Below are positions 52,024 to 61,493 of a stretch of 64,000 bases of DNA, one piece after another. The DNA is taken from contig NZ_CP018863.1 of NCBI RefSeq assembly GCF_002849715.1, forward strand, positions 3,658,001 to 3,722,000, given 5' to 3'. Origin of the DNA: Arthrobacter crystallopoietes. GTDB taxonomy: Bacteria; Actinomycetota; Actinomycetes; Actinomycetales; Micrococcaceae. Under the pieces are notes generated by a model. That model worked only from the letters and a program-made list of their open reading frames with translations. It was not told where the DNA came from and searched no databases. The stretch's first letter is position 1. Each line of letters opens with the position of its first letter. Made by a program: the position numbers and the translations under genes.

Positions 52024-53439
52024 GTGACTTACTTCGATTTGGCCATCATCGGCTCCGGTTCGGGCAACTCCTTGATAACTCCTTACTGGGACGACAAGAA
52101 GGTGGCCATAATCGATGGCGGCACGTTCGGCGGAACGTGCCTGAACGTCGGTTGCATTCCGACCAAGATGTTCGTCTACCCGGCCCAGCTGGCTTCCGCA
52201 GCCAAGGAAGCGGCTGCGCTGGGAGTGGATATGGTGGTAAAGGACGTGCGTTGGCAGGAGGTCCGGGACCGTGTCTTCGGCCGGATCGATGCTATCTCCG
52301 ACGGCGGGCGGCGTTATCGTGACGAGGAACTGGACAACGTCACGCTGTATCCCGAATACGCGAAGTTCATCGGCCCGAAAACCTTGGTGACGGCAAGCGG
52401 CGAAAGCATCGAGGCCGAGCGCATCGTTATCGCGGCCGGTTCGCGGGCCCACCTGCCGGATGTTCCCGGTATCGATCTGCCGCAGGTGCACACCTCCGAC
52501 ACTGTCATGCGGATCGATCAGTTGCCGGAGCGGGTGCTCGTCGTTGGCGGCGGTTTCATCGCCGCTGAATTCGCCGCAGTTTTCTCCGGCTTTGATTGTG
52601 AGGTAACGCAAATCAACCGGTCGGCTCCCTTGCTGAAGTCCGAGGACCGGATTGTTTCGGAACGCTTCACCGCCGCGGCTGCTGCGCAATGGAACTTGAA
52701 ACTCGGCTGGACACTGTCGCGGATCGAAGAGGCGGGTTCAGGGGTGCGTGCCACCATCGCCGGCGCGGACGGCGGTGAAGCCGTTGTGGATGCTGACATT
52801 GTCCTGGTGGCGACCGGAAGGCTGACCAATGCTGACTCCCTGGACATTCAGGCTGCCGGTCTCGACCTGGAGGAAGACGGTCGGCTAGCTGTCGATGAGT
52901 TCCAGCGTGTGCTCGCCGGCGGTATTCCCGCCGAGGGCATCTGGGCCTTGGGGGATGTCAGCAGCCCGTACCAACTCAAGCACGTGGCCAACCATGAAGC
53001 GCGAGTGGTTACGCATAATCTTGAGCATCCCGATGACCTGCGCCGCAGCGACCACCGGTTCGTACCATCTGCGGTCTTTACCCGTCCGCAGATTGCCAGC
53101 GTCGGATTGACTGAGGAACAGGCGCGGCAGGATGCCGAGGTCAGCGGCGCCCAAATCGTCACCGTCATCCAGGAGTATGGAACCACGGCCTACGGGTGGG
53201 CAATGGAAGACCCCACCGGATTCGTCAAGCTCATCGCAGACAAGGCCACAGGACAACTTCTCGGCGCCCACATCATGGGCCACGAGGCCTCTATCCTGAT
53301 CCAGCCCCTGATCCAGGCGATGTCCTTCGGCCTGGACGCGTACACCATGGCACACGGGCAGTACTGGATCCACTCGGCCTTGACTGAAGTAGTTGAAAAT
53401 GCCCTGCTGGCGCTGGGGACGGACGCACCGTCCACCTAG
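52024..53439 (+). CDS. mtr: Mycothione reductase
   Basis: It reduces mycothiol disulfide with NADPH, keeping the actinobacterial thiol pool reduced. The 471-aa flavoprotein has the FAD-binding IIGSGSGNS, redox-active C39/C44 in GGTCLNVGC, the NAD(P) motif VVGGGFIAAEFAAV, and the C-terminal dimer-interface AHGQYWIHSALTEVVENALL with the catalytic His-Glu pair. The SGSGNS start and the HGQYWIH end distinguish it from other disulfide reductases. GTG 52024 fits the -10; an in-frame TTG at 52018 is possible. Confidence 0.92.
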   Translation: MTYFDLAIIGSGSGNSLITPYWDDKKVAIIDGGTFGGTCLNVGCIPTKMFVYPAQLASAAKEAAALGVDMVVKDVRWQEVRDRVFGRIDAISDGGRRYRDEELDNVTLYPEYAKFIGPKTLVTASGESIEAERIVIAAGSRAHLPDVPGIDLPQVHTSDTVMRIDQLPERVLVVGGGFIAAEFAAVFSGFDCEVTQINRSAPLLKSEDRIVSERFTAAAAAQWNLKLGWTLSRIEEAGSGVRATIAGADGGEAVVDADIVLVATGRLTNADSLDIQAAGLDLEEDGRLAVDEFQRVLAGGIPAEGIWALGDVSSPYQLKHVANHEARVVTHNLEHPDDLRRSDHRFVPSAVFTRPQIASVGLTEEQARQDAEVSGAQIVTVIQEYGTTAYGWAMEDPTGFVKLIADKATGQLLGAHIMGHEASILIQPLIQAMSFGLDAYTMAHGQYWIHSALTEVVENALLALGTDAPST

Positions 53440-53448
53440 CGCCAGCAG
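53404..53448. terminator. Hairpin overlapping the end of mtr
   Basis: CTGCTGGCGCT (53404-53414) pairs perfectly with AGCGCCAGCAG (53438-53448), enclosing a small inner stem (GGACGG/CCGTCC). The mtr stop codon lies at the base of the stem. Confidence 0.6.
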
Positions 53449-53451
53449 GCG

Positions 53452-53482
53452 GGTTCCCGGCCCTAAGCTAGCGTCGGGAACC
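53452..53482. terminator. Hairpin overlapping the end of the FadD-type gene
   Basis: GGTTCCCG (53452-53459) pairs with CGGGAACC (53475-53482), with the ligase stop codon in the loop. It probably ends transcription from the minus strand; no T-tract is seen. Confidence 0.5.
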
Positions 53483-55282
53483 GGCTGGCGCGTAGATTTC
53501 TTCCACTATGGGTGCATAGTCCTGCATGACCTGCGCGCGCTTGATCTTCATGGACGGTGTCAGGTGTCCCGAAGCTTCGGTAAAGTCCGTGGGAACTACC
53601 CTGAAGGCTTTGATAGCTTCGGCTTGGGACACCGACTGGTTGGCCTGGTCGATCAACGACTGGATCTCGGCCTGGACCTTTTCGTGTTCAGCCGCTTCGG
53701 CAACCGTGGTGCCGGCCGGCAGCCCGTGGCGTTCCAGCCAGCCGGGGAGAGCCTCTTCATCCAAAGTGATGAGCGCCGCGATGAACGGCCTTTGGTCGCC
53801 GACCACCACGCACTGGGACACCAGGGCGTCGGCACGGATCTGGTCTTCCAGCAGGACCGGGATGACGTTCTTCCCGCCGGCGGTAACGATGATTTCCTTT
53901 TTGCGGCCGGTGATTTTCAGGAAGCCGTCGTCGTCCAGTTCACCGATATCACCAGTGCGGAGCCAGCCGTCGACGAAAGTTTCCTCGGTCAGGTCCGGAC
54001 GGTTGAAGTAGCCGCGCATGACGCAGATACCCTTGGTGAGGATCTCGCCGTCGTCGGCAATCTTGACCGCGTTGCCCGGCAGGGGAGCGCCTACCGTGCC
54101 GATCTTCACGAGGCTGGGAGTGTTGACGGATATGGGCGCCGTGGTTTCCGTCAAACCATAACCTTCCAGAACCAGCAGTCCGATGCCATGGAAAAAGTGG
54201 CCGAGCCGTTCGCCCAGCGGGCCGCCGCCGGAAACCGCGTACTCGACGCGCCCGCCCATGGCCTCGCGGATTTTGTGGAAGACGAGCTTGTCGAAGAGCT
54301 TGTGCTTCAGGTTCAGCAGTAAGGGCACCTTGCCGGCCTGCTCCGCCTTGGACCAGGCGATCGCTGTGTCCGCGGCGGCGTGGAAAATCCTGCCCTTGCC
54401 GCCGTCCTCGGCCTTGAGCATGGAACTGTTGTAAACCTTTTCGAAGACCCTGGGCACCGCGAGGATGAAGGTGGGGCGGTAGCTCTGCAGATCCGGCAGC
54501 AGGTTCTTGACGTCCGGGGTATGGGCCACGGTGGCACCGCAGGTCACGCAGAGGACCGAGATAAAGCGCGCGAAGACGTGGGCCAGCGGCAGGAACATGA
54601 TGGTCCGGGCCCCCTCATGGGCAACGGCCGGCAGTGCTGCGGCGCCGCTTGCGGAAAGCTCCACGAAGTTGCCATGGGTCAGTTCGCATCCCTTGGGCCG
54701 GCCCGTGGTGCCGGAGGTATAGATGATGGTCGCCAGGTCATCCAGCCCAGCGAGTCCGCGGCGCTCCTCGATGACGCTGTCCTCAAGATCCGCACCGGCT
54801 GCGCGCAGCGCATCCAGGCCCGTGCCGTCCAGCTGCCAGACGTGCTTGACGGCTTCCAGCGACTCATTCGAAACCGCTTGGCGGACGACGTTCTCATGCG
54901 CAGCGCTTTCGACAAAAGCACCGACGGCACCGGAATCGCCCAGAATCCAGGCAACCTGGCTGGGGGAGGATGTCTCATAGATGGGCACGGAAACACAGCC
55001 CGCGAACCAGATGGCGAAGTCCACCAGCGACCATTCATAGCGCGTACGCGCCATAATCCCCACGCGGTCCCCGGGTGCTATCCCACTGGCAGTCATTCCC
55101 TTTGCCAGCAACACAACGTCGGCGAGGAATTCGGTGGCCCGGATGTCCTGCCATGTCCCGGAAGCATCCTTGCGGGAAAATAATGCGGGGTTGGAGGCTT
55201 TGCCAGCCTGCTTAACCACGAGATCCGTAATGTTCGAGTTCCGGGGAACATCCACCATGGCAGGGACGCTGTATTCGCGCAC
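53468..55282 (-). CDS. Long-chain fatty acid-CoA ligase (FadD15-like)
   Basis: The 604-aa adenylating enzyme activates fatty acids to acyl-CoA. It shows IYTSGTTGRPKG, the GYGLTETT motif, GWLRTGDIGELDDDG and GRKKEIIVTAGGKNV. Size and the PLAHVFARF segment match the bacterial long-chain (FAA1-like) type. GTG 55282 is chosen because GAAGGAG lies five bases upstream; the longer TTG start at 55306 has none. It lies in the Rv2187-to-Rv2178c-like block. Confidence 0.9.
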   Translation of the reverse strand: MREYSVPAMVDVPRNSNITDLVVKQAGKASNPALFSRKDASGTWQDIRATEFLADVVLLAKGMTASGIAPGDRVGIMARTRYEWSLVDFAIWFAGCVSVPIYETSSPSQVAWILGDSGAVGAFVESAAHENVVRQAVSNESLEAVKHVWQLDGTGLDALRAAGADLEDSVIEERRGLAGLDDLATIIYTSGTTGRPKGCELTHGNFVELSASGAAALPAVAHEGARTIMFLPLAHVFARFISVLCVTCGATVAHTPDVKNLLPDLQSYRPTFILAVPRVFEKVYNSSMLKAEDGGKGRIFHAAADTAIAWSKAEQAGKVPLLLNLKHKLFDKLVFHKIREAMGGRVEYAVSGGGPLGERLGHFFHGIGLLVLEGYGLTETTAPISVNTPSLVKIGTVGAPLPGNAVKIADDGEILTKGICVMRGYFNRPDLTEETFVDGWLRTGDIGELDDDGFLKITGRKKEIIVTAGGKNVIPVLLEDQIRADALVSQCVVVGDQRPFIAALITLDEEALPGWLERHGLPAGTTVAEAAEHEKVQAEIQSLIDQANQSVSQAEAIKAFRVVPTDFTEASGHLTPSMKIKRAQVMQDYAPIVEEIYAPAGSRR

Positions 55283-55329
55283 ATCGACTCCTTCGTAATC
55301 AGGCAAACCACCCCAACGGGTTTCCCTTT

Positions 55330-55335
55330 AGCCTA
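55330..55335 (-). promoter_or_regulatory. -10 element upstream of the FadD-type gene
   Basis: TAGGCT on the minus strand lies 48 bases before the GTG start. The -35 region is weak. Confidence 0.4.
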
Positions 55336-55456
55336 TAACCTAAATCACATTGCTGTACTCGCTGGTAACCTACGAATCGATAACGGAGTGCCGGCCGCTG
55401 AGCGCTGCAACGATTCCAGCGCCTTCGGTCACCCCGGCTGGCTGCGCCTGAGATTC

Positions 55457-55942
55457 TCAGACCTGCGCACCGTCGTCGCCGCTGTCCCTTTCGCCGGGCA
55501 GCCTTGAAACGAGGTACGCGCCGGCCGCAATGATCATGACGATCAAACCGACGACGGCGGCAAAGGGCGCGCTGCGCCAGAACATGGCCATGAGCAGCAA
55601 CGCTATGGGTCCGCCGACGGCGCCGCACCACGCCAGCACCAGCAGGGGTTCGCCCGTGCCCAGCGGCGCAGGCTCGGGCGGTACGAACTCGTCGTCCTCA
55701 GGCTCTGCCGGGTAGTAGTCCCTGGGGCCCGCGACGGGCAAGGCGTCTTCCGGCGGGCTTTCCCTCGGGAAGTTGACAGCGGACGGGCCTCTTGAGGGTG
55801 GATTGCCTGCGTCGGCAGGCCTCGGATCGTCCTGACCTGGAGTGTCCTTGTCCTGCGGATCCGGTGCGGCTTCGGCCGACTCGAGCCGGGCGACGAGATC
55901 CTGCCAGACAGCATCGTCGTGCGACGGTTCACGCTCAGACAT
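55457..55942 (-). CDS. Hypothetical membrane protein
   Basis: The 161-aa protein has a disordered, acidic, Pro-rich N-terminal half (residues 1-100) followed by two membrane segments (about 104-122 and 126-147) and a short charged tail. Such proteins are found next to esterase/acyltransferase genes in actinobacteria, but no function is assigned. AAAGGA precedes ATG 55942, and the start overlaps the esterase stop by 8 bases, so the pair is probably co-translated. Confidence 0.75.
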   Translation of the reverse strand: MSEREPSHDDAVWQDLVARLESAEAAPDPQDKDTPGQDDPRPADAGNPPSRGPSAVNFPRESPPEDALPVAGPRDYYPAEPEDDEFVPPEPAPLGTGEPLLVLAWCGAVGGPIALLLMAMFWRSAPFAAVVGLIVMIIAAGAYLVSRLPGERDSGDDGAQV

Positions 55943-56708
55943 TCGTGGCGTTCCTTTCGCCGGCATTTTCCAGGATGAACCGGGCCGAGTGATCAAAGAT
56001 CTCTTCAGCATCATTATCCATGGTGGCGACATGGTAGCTGTTGCCAAGTTCCACGACCGTCAGGCGTCGAGATCCGATCTGCCTGCGGATGAGCGCCGTG
56101 CTGGACTCGGGGACTACATGGTCAACGGTAGACCGGAAAATCAGTGCCGGAGCGTTCACCCGTGGCAGCGAGGCGGTGGTATCGGCGAAGAGCCGGCTCA
56201 ACTGGTGCACGGCGGCCACCGGCGTGCGGGCATACGCCTGTTCATCCTGCCCGGGCTTGCTGATGTCGTTTGCGATGGCGGGAGTGGACCTGATGATGTA
56301 CTTGAGCACGCCGGCAAACCTGGCAACAGGGTTGGCAAACGTGAGTCCCGGGTTGACTGCAACGACGCCGGCCACCGGACGGTACGCCGCCAAGCGCAGG
56401 GCCAGCGCACCACCCATGGAAAGACCTGCGGCGAAGACCGTGCTGCGTTCGCACGCGAGTTCGTCATATGCCTGCTCCACCGCGCCGTACCAGCGCTCCC
56501 AGGGGGTCTTGGCCAATTCCTGCCACGTCGTGCCGTGTCCGGGAAGCAGCGGCAGCCTGACGGCGAACCCTGCCCCGGCCAGATAATCGGCCCAGTTCTG
56601 CAGGCTGCGGGGAGACCCGGTGAACCCGTGGCTGAGCACCACGCCGATCCGGGAATTAGGGCCGCGGCCATTACTCGCAAAGGGCCGGGGCGGCTCCAAG
56701 GTGGTCAT
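55935..56708 (-). CDS. Alpha/beta hydrolase, carboxylesterase/monoacylglycerol lipase type
   Basis: The 257-aa protein has an oxyanion region LSHGFTGSP (residues 25-33), nucleophile S97 in GLSMGG, an acidic residue in STVDHVVP and a final His in SYHVATMDND, the arrangement of Est30-like carboxylesterases. Lipid or short ester substrates are likely. It is divergent from the PlsC-type gene, fitting lipid metabolism. Confidence 0.88.
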   Translation of the reverse strand: MTTLEPPRPFASNGRGPNSRIGVVLSHGFTGSPRSLQNWADYLAGAGFAVRLPLLPGHGTTWQELAKTPWERWYGAVEQAYDELACERSTVFAAGLSMGGALALRLAAYRPVAGVVAVNPGLTFANPVARFAGVLKYIIRSTPAIANDISKPGQDEQAYARTPVAAVHQLSRLFADTTASLPRVNAPALIFRSTVDHVVPESSTALIRRQIGSRRLTVVELGNSYHVATMDNDAEEIFDHSARFILENAGERNATNV

Positions 56709-56798
56709 GACACTATGTTGTCATCTGGTCCCTATAATCTTCTATCCGCCCTGGCCGATGCTGCCCGGACGGGGAGTCTGCACGGGCGGCGGATTACC

Positions 56799-56804
56799 TA
56801 GAGT
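56799..56804 (+). promoter_or_regulatory. -10 element upstream of the PlsC-type gene
   Basis: TAGAGT lies 61 bases before GTG 56866, in the gap divergent from the esterase gene. Confidence 0.4.
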
Positions 56805-56865
56805 AGAGTCACAAACGGAAATCGAAGCGACCGGCGCTGCGCTCGGTTCAACTGGAAGGGCTCAC

Positions 56866-57822
56866 GTGTTCTATTGGGTGATGAAGACGATCTTCATTGG
56901 ACCGGTGGTCCGGCTCCTGTTCCGCCCATGGATCAAGGGCCTCGATAACATTCCAGACGGTCCGGCAATCCTGGCCAGCAACCATATGTCCTTTTCCGAC
57001 TCGATCTTCCTGCCGCTGGCCGTGCCCCGGCCGGTGGTGTTTCTGGCGAAATCCGAGTACTTCAACGGCCGAGGATTAAAAGGCAGGATGACAGCTGCCT
57101 TCTTCCGGCTTACCAACCAGTTGCCGATGGACCGCTCAGGTGGAGCCGCGTCGGCGTCGTCGTTGTCCGGGGGAGCCGATGTCCTGAACGCGGGCGGACT
57201 GCTCGGGATTTACCCGGAAGGCACACGCAGTCCTGACGGCCGGCTCTACCGGGGCAAAACCGGTGTCGCCAAACTGGTTCTGAGCACTGGCGTGCCGGTG
57301 GTCCCGGTTGCCATGATCGGTACCGACAAGGTCCAGCCCATCGGCCGTCGTATCCCGAACATCCGACGGGTCGGAACGATTATCGGCAAGCCGCTGGACT
57401 TTTCCAGATACAAAGGTCTGGAGAACGACCGCTTCATTCAGCGTTCCGTCACAGACGAAATCATGTACGAGATCATGCGGCTCTCCGGCCAGGAGTACGT
57501 CGACGTATACGCCAACACGGTGAAGGCGCAGCAGACAGCACGCAAGTCAGCCAAGGCCGGGCAGGAGCAGCGCAAGGCTGAAGCCGTGGGCGCGGCCGGT
57601 GAGGATCTGCAGAAGCCGGGCACAGTCAAGGCACCGGGAGCCATCACGATAATCGGCAACCCGGAATCGCTTGCCACGGCAGCCGGTACCGCACATACGG
57701 AGCCTACGCCCAGCGCGCAGCCAGATGCCGGTGCCGCATCGTCTGCCGCAACGGACATTGCCGGCGGTGACGACGCCGGGCAGTCCGGCGGCCGCCGGAA
57801 ACCGCGCAAGCCCGGGTCCTGA
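56866..57822 (+). CDS. 1-acylglycerol-3-phosphate acyltransferase (PlsC-like)
   Basis: The 318-aa membrane-associated enzyme transfers an acyl chain to a glycerophospholipid precursor. The catalytic HX4D motif is NHMSFSD (H40, D45) and the substrate motif is YPEGTRSPDG near residue 118; VPVVPVAMIGTD follows. A 70-residue Ala/Pro-rich tail extends the C-terminus. GTG 56866 has GGAAGGG upstream. It occupies the position of Rv2182c. Confidence 0.9.
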   Translation: MFYWVMKTIFIGPVVRLLFRPWIKGLDNIPDGPAILASNHMSFSDSIFLPLAVPRPVVFLAKSEYFNGRGLKGRMTAAFFRLTNQLPMDRSGGAASASSLSGGADVLNAGGLLGIYPEGTRSPDGRLYRGKTGVAKLVLSTGVPVVPVAMIGTDKVQPIGRRIPNIRRVGTIIGKPLDFSRYKGLENDRFIQRSVTDEIMYEIMRLSGQEYVDVYANTVKAQQTARKSAKAGQEQRKAEAVGAAGEDLQKPGTVKAPGAITIIGNPESLATAAGTAHTEPTPSAQPDAGAASSAATDIAGGDDAGQSGGRRKPRKPGS

Positions 57823-57913
57823 ACCGGGCCAGGCCACGGGGGATCAATACGGTCAATGTGACTTATCCGGCCGCACGCATTACGACGGGGCAGAAACGAG
57901 AGTTCAAGGGGTC

Positions 57914-57925
57914 TAGCATTGATGT
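57914..57925 (+). promoter_or_regulatory. -10 element of a probable leaderless aroG promoter
   Basis: TAGCAT at 57914-57919 lies six bases before GTG 57926, with no ribosome binding site. Confidence 0.5.
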
Positions 57926-59311
57926 GTGACTGAACTTAGCGCATCTGCCCCTGTATCCACTCCGCAGCCCGGTGCCGCCGAATATCCTGGCCTGGATGCT
58001 TGGCGCGACCTGCCTGTTGTCCAACAGCCGACCTGGCAGGACAGCAAGGTCTACGAGTCATCTCTAGCGGAGCTGTCCTCCCTTCCGCCGCTGGTATTTG
58101 CCGGGGAAGTGGATGTGCTGCGCGGGCGGTTGGCCGAAGCTGCCGAAGGCAGGGCCTTCCTCTTGCAGGGCGGCGACTGCGCCGAAACCTTCGAAGGCGC
58201 TACTGCGGATAAAATCAGTGCCCGTGTGCGCACGATCCTGCAGATGGCAGTGGTCCTGACCTACGGTGCTTCCCTGCCCGTAATCAAGATGGGCCGGATG
58301 GCAGGACAGTTCGCAAAGCCGCGGTCATCCAACGATGAAACCCGGGACGGTGTCACGCTGCCCGCCTACCGCGGCGACATGGTCAACGGCTTCGATTTTA
58401 CCCCCGAGACCCGAGGCCATGACGCGTCGCGGCTGGTTCGTGCCTACCACACGTCCGCCTCCACCCTGAACCTGATCCGTGCCTTCACCCAGGGCGGCTT
58501 TGCCGACCTTCGGTTGGTACACCACTGGAACAAGGGATTCACCGCCAACCCTGCGCATTCGCGGTATGAATCTCTGGCCCGCGAGATCGACCGCGCAGTG
58601 CGGTTCATGGATGCCTGCGGTGCTGATTTCGAGGCGCTCAAGCGGGTGGAATTCTTTGCCAGTCATGAAGCCCTCGTGCTTGATTACGAACGCGCCCTGA
58701 CCCGGATCGATTCCCGTACCGGGCTACCGTACGACACTTCCGGCCACTTCCTCTGGATCGGAGAGAGGACCCGCCAGATCGACGGCGCACACGTCGACTT
58801 CCTGTCCCGGGTTCGCAACCCCATCGGCGTGAAGCTTGGCCCCACCTCTACGGCGGACGACGCCCTGCGGCTGATCGACAAACTGGATCCGGAGCGTGAA
58901 CCGGGCCGACTGACCTTCATCACCAGAATGGGCGCCGGTAATATCCGGGAGAAGCTTCCCCCGCTGGTGGAAAAGGTCACGGCCAGCGGCGCCAAAGTGC
59001 TATGGGTGACCGATCCTATGCACGGCAACACCGTAACGTCGCCGAACGGCTACAAGACCCGCAACTTCGACGATGTCATCGATGAGGTTCGCGGCTTCTT
59101 CGAGGTCCACAAGGGTCTGGGTACTTTCCCAGGCGGCATGCACATGGAGATGACCGGAGACGACGTTGCCGAATGCCTTGGAGGTGCGGATCCTATCGAC
59201 CAGGACGCATTCCTGGACCGTTACGAATCGGTGTGTGATCCGCGCCTGAACCACATGCAGTCCCTGGAGATGGCGTTCCTGGTAGCGGGCGCATTGGCCA
59301 AGCGCTCCTGA
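57926..59311 (+). CDS. aroG: 3-deoxy-7-phosphoheptulonate synthase, class II
   Basis: It condenses phosphoenolpyruvate and erythrose-4-phosphate at the start of the shikimate pathway. The 461-aa class II enzyme shows metal-ligand C85 in QGGDCAETF, KMGRMAGQFAKPRS, and the late DPMHGNT and GGMHMEMTG metal/PEP motifs. The lead segment GLDAWRDLPVVQQPTW is typical. The M. tuberculosis homologue Rv2178c is regulated by aromatic amino acids through chorismate mutase. It converges on the kinase gene with a 27-base gap. Confidence 0.95.
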   Translation: MTELSASAPVSTPQPGAAEYPGLDAWRDLPVVQQPTWQDSKVYESSLAELSSLPPLVFAGEVDVLRGRLAEAAEGRAFLLQGGDCAETFEGATADKISARVRTILQMAVVLTYGASLPVIKMGRMAGQFAKPRSSNDETRDGVTLPAYRGDMVNGFDFTPETRGHDASRLVRAYHTSASTLNLIRAFTQGGFADLRLVHHWNKGFTANPAHSRYESLAREIDRAVRFMDACGADFEALKRVEFFASHEALVLDYERALTRIDSRTGLPYDTSGHFLWIGERTRQIDGAHVDFLSRVRNPIGVKLGPTSTADDALRLIDKLDPEREPGRLTFITRMGAGNIREKLPPLVEKVTASGAKVLWVTDPMHGNTVTSPNGYKTRNFDDVIDEVRGFFEVHKGLGTFPGGMHMEMTGDDVAECLGGADPIDQDAFLDRYESVCDPRLNHMQSLEMAFLVAGALAKRS

Positions 59312-59338
59312 TCCCTGCCGTAAGGCTCCGCCGTCCGC

Positions 59339-61393
59339 TTAGACTACGGTCAGCGTGATGACGGAGCCTTCGGGCACGGACTGGTCCACGGGATCTTGCC
59401 TCCGGACGGTGCCGAAGAACCCGCCCAAGATCTCATTAATCTCGACCTCGAAACCCAGCTCCTCGAGCTGCCGCCGGGCATCGTCTGCCTGCTGGCCAAC
59501 GAGATTGGGAACGTTAACCATCCGCGGGCCCTTTGACAGCGTCAGCGTCACGGTATCGCCACGGATGACATTGCCTTGTTCCGGGTTCTGCGCGGCAATG
59601 CTCCCCTCGGGAATGTTCCGATGGAATTGAGCCTCCGGAGCAAATTCGACAGTCAAGCCGGCATTCTCCAGAGCGGCGGTAGCCTCGTCCCGAGTCAAGC
59701 CGGTGACATCGGGGACAGCAAACGGCTCTGGTCCTTTGGACACCGTCAGATCCACCGGGGTGTTTCGGCGCAGCTGCTCCTCGGCCGCAGGCTGCTGGCC
59801 GATAACCTCGCCGGATGGAACCTTTTCGTCAAAGGCTTCGGTGACATCGCCGGCGGCCAGATTCGCTCTGGCCAGTTCAGCCTGCGCCTGTTCGACGGTC
59901 ATTCCGGTGACGGACGGTACGGGAAATAGCTGGGGACCCTTGGAAACGAGCAGAGTCAGCGTTTCAAACCGCCGGATCTGCTCCGGCGCCGGTGGATCGG
60001 TTCCGATCGCCACACCGGCTTCGAGCTCCTCGTTGAAGGCTTCCTCGATCCGGAAGTTCAGACCCTGATCCTGCAGGATGGATTGGGCATCGCTGACAGG
60101 CTTGCCCGAGACTCCCGGAATTTCCACTGGTGCTCCCGGACCCAGGCCGAAGAACCAACCGGCGGTCGCGACAAGTACCGCGAGGATTCCCAGCACGATG
60201 GCCCAGAGCAAACCCCGTCTGCGGGGATGACTGCGCAGTGATTGCTCGGGTCGCCGTGCCTGCCGGGACAACTCCTTGTCGCGGGCTTTAGCCTCGCGTT
60301 TCGTCAGCGGTGTTGCCCCATCGGATGCATCGGAAGAATCCGACGCTTGCCCGTAGCCGTTTCCGGCTTTCACCGCAGCCTGAGGCCGGGTCAGTGCCTG
60401 TGTGTGTTGGTAGGACGGTGCAATCACTGTGGTCCGGTTTTCGTCCTGACCGATGACTTCGGTAGGCGGGCCTGCCGAGTTGGGTGGGCTCTGTTCACGC
60501 GGCGTGGGTGCAGTGCCGGACGAACCTGTCTTCGGCGAGTCGAGATCCGCGTCGCTTAGCGTGGTGCGGATATGTCGCAGCTCGCCGAGGAGGGCGCCGG
60601 CATCGACCGGACGCTGTTCGGGGTCGGACGAAGTGCACCACAGCACCAGTTCATCAAGATCCGCGGCTAGGCCGGGCACCAGCGTGGACGGTGCGGGCAC
60701 GGTGGAGTTCACATGCTGGAAGGCGACATGAATGGGAACCTCGCCGGTAAAGGGCTGCCTGCCGGTGAGCATCTCGAAGAGCATGATCCCTGCCGAATAG
60801 ATGTCGCTGCGTGCATCCGCGGGCGCCCCCGTCACGAGTTCGGGCGCCAGATACGCTACGGTGCCGATCAGCGTCCCCGTGTTCGAGGTGGTGGACACCG
60901 CACGGGCGAGCCCGAAGTCGCCGATCTTGATCCGGCCGTCGGAGGACATCAACACGTTCTCGGGTTTCACATCGCGGTGGACAAGGTCCGCTTCATGTGC
61001 GGCCGCGAGCCCCTCGATGACCGGATCCAGCAATGCCAGGGCCAGCCGTGGAGTCAAGGCACCCTTGTCATTGAGGACATCGCGCAACGTATGGCCAGGG
61101 ACATATTCCATCACCAGGTAGGCAACCTGGCCGTCGAACCCCTGGTCCAGGACGCCGACCACGTGGGGGTGCGAGAGCTTTGCGGCGGACTTGGCTTCGC
61201 GGACGAAGCGTTCCAGGAAACTGGTGTCCTCGGCCAAATGCGGATACATGATTTTCAGCGCCACATGCCGGTCCAGGCGGGTATCGGTGGCCAGATAGAC
61301 AGTGGACATGCCGCCACGCGCGAGGCGCGAAAGAATCAGGTACCGCCCGTCCACTGTTGCGCCGACCATTGCATCCGTAACCCGTTCCTGCAC
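59339..61393 (-). CDS. pknL: Ser/Thr protein kinase with four PASTA domains (PknL-like)
   Basis: The 684-aa membrane kinase has a Hanks domain (about 18-280) with GRGGMSTVY-like loop (RLARGGMSTVY), K47, HRDVKPEN (D141, N146), DFG (159-161) and an activation loop bearing T172, T174 and T178 before APE. A disordered juxtamembrane region (about 285-390), one TM (about 393-415) and four PASTA repeats ending in SKGP follow, which bind muropeptides. Position beside aroG and the Rv2175c-like gene identifies it as PknL; the M. tuberculosis PknL lacks PASTA, corynebacterial ones have it. GTG 61393 looks leaderless. Confidence 0.93.
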   Translation of the reverse strand: MQERVTDAMVGATVDGRYLILSRLARGGMSTVYLATDTRLDRHVALKIMYPHLAEDTSFLERFVREAKSAAKLSHPHVVGVLDQGFDGQVAYLVMEYVPGHTLRDVLNDKGALTPRLALALLDPVIEGLAAAHEADLVHRDVKPENVLMSSDGRIKIGDFGLARAVSTTSNTGTLIGTVAYLAPELVTGAPADARSDIYSAGIMLFEMLTGRQPFTGEVPIHVAFQHVNSTVPAPSTLVPGLAADLDELVLWCTSSDPEQRPVDAGALLGELRHIRTTLSDADLDSPKTGSSGTAPTPREQSPPNSAGPPTEVIGQDENRTTVIAPSYQHTQALTRPQAAVKAGNGYGQASDSSDASDGATPLTKREAKARDKELSRQARRPEQSLRSHPRRRGLLWAIVLGILAVLVATAGWFFGLGPGAPVEIPGVSGKPVSDAQSILQDQGLNFRIEEAFNEELEAGVAIGTDPPAPEQIRRFETLTLLVSKGPQLFPVPSVTGMTVEQAQAELARANLAAGDVTEAFDEKVPSGEVIGQQPAAEEQLRRNTPVDLTVSKGPEPFAVPDVTGLTRDEATAALENAGLTVEFAPEAQFHRNIPEGSIAAQNPEQGNVIRGDTVTLTLSKGPRMVNVPNLVGQQADDARRQLEELGFEVEINEILGGFFGTVRRQDPVDQSVPEGSVITLTVV

Positions 61394-61405
61394 TCTTCGA
61401 TCCTA
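61394..61405 (-). promoter_or_regulatory. -10 element of a probable leaderless pknL promoter
   Basis: TAGGAT on the minus strand (61400-61405) lies six bases before the GTG start. Confidence 0.5.
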
Positions 61406-61414
61406 TGTCCTAAC

Positions 61415-61456
61415 GCGGCGAGGGTCCGGATCAACACAGATCCGGACCCTCGCCGC
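61415..61456 (-). terminator. Perfect hairpin between the LysM gene and pknL
   Basis: 17 bases (61415-61431) pair perfectly with 61440-61456 around CAACACAG. It lies after the LysM gene stop and just before the pknL promoter. The T-tract is poor, but stability is high. Confidence 0.75.
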
Positions 61457-61493
61457 TGCCGCGGGCGCCCGTGGGCGACCCGCCATGCTGCTA

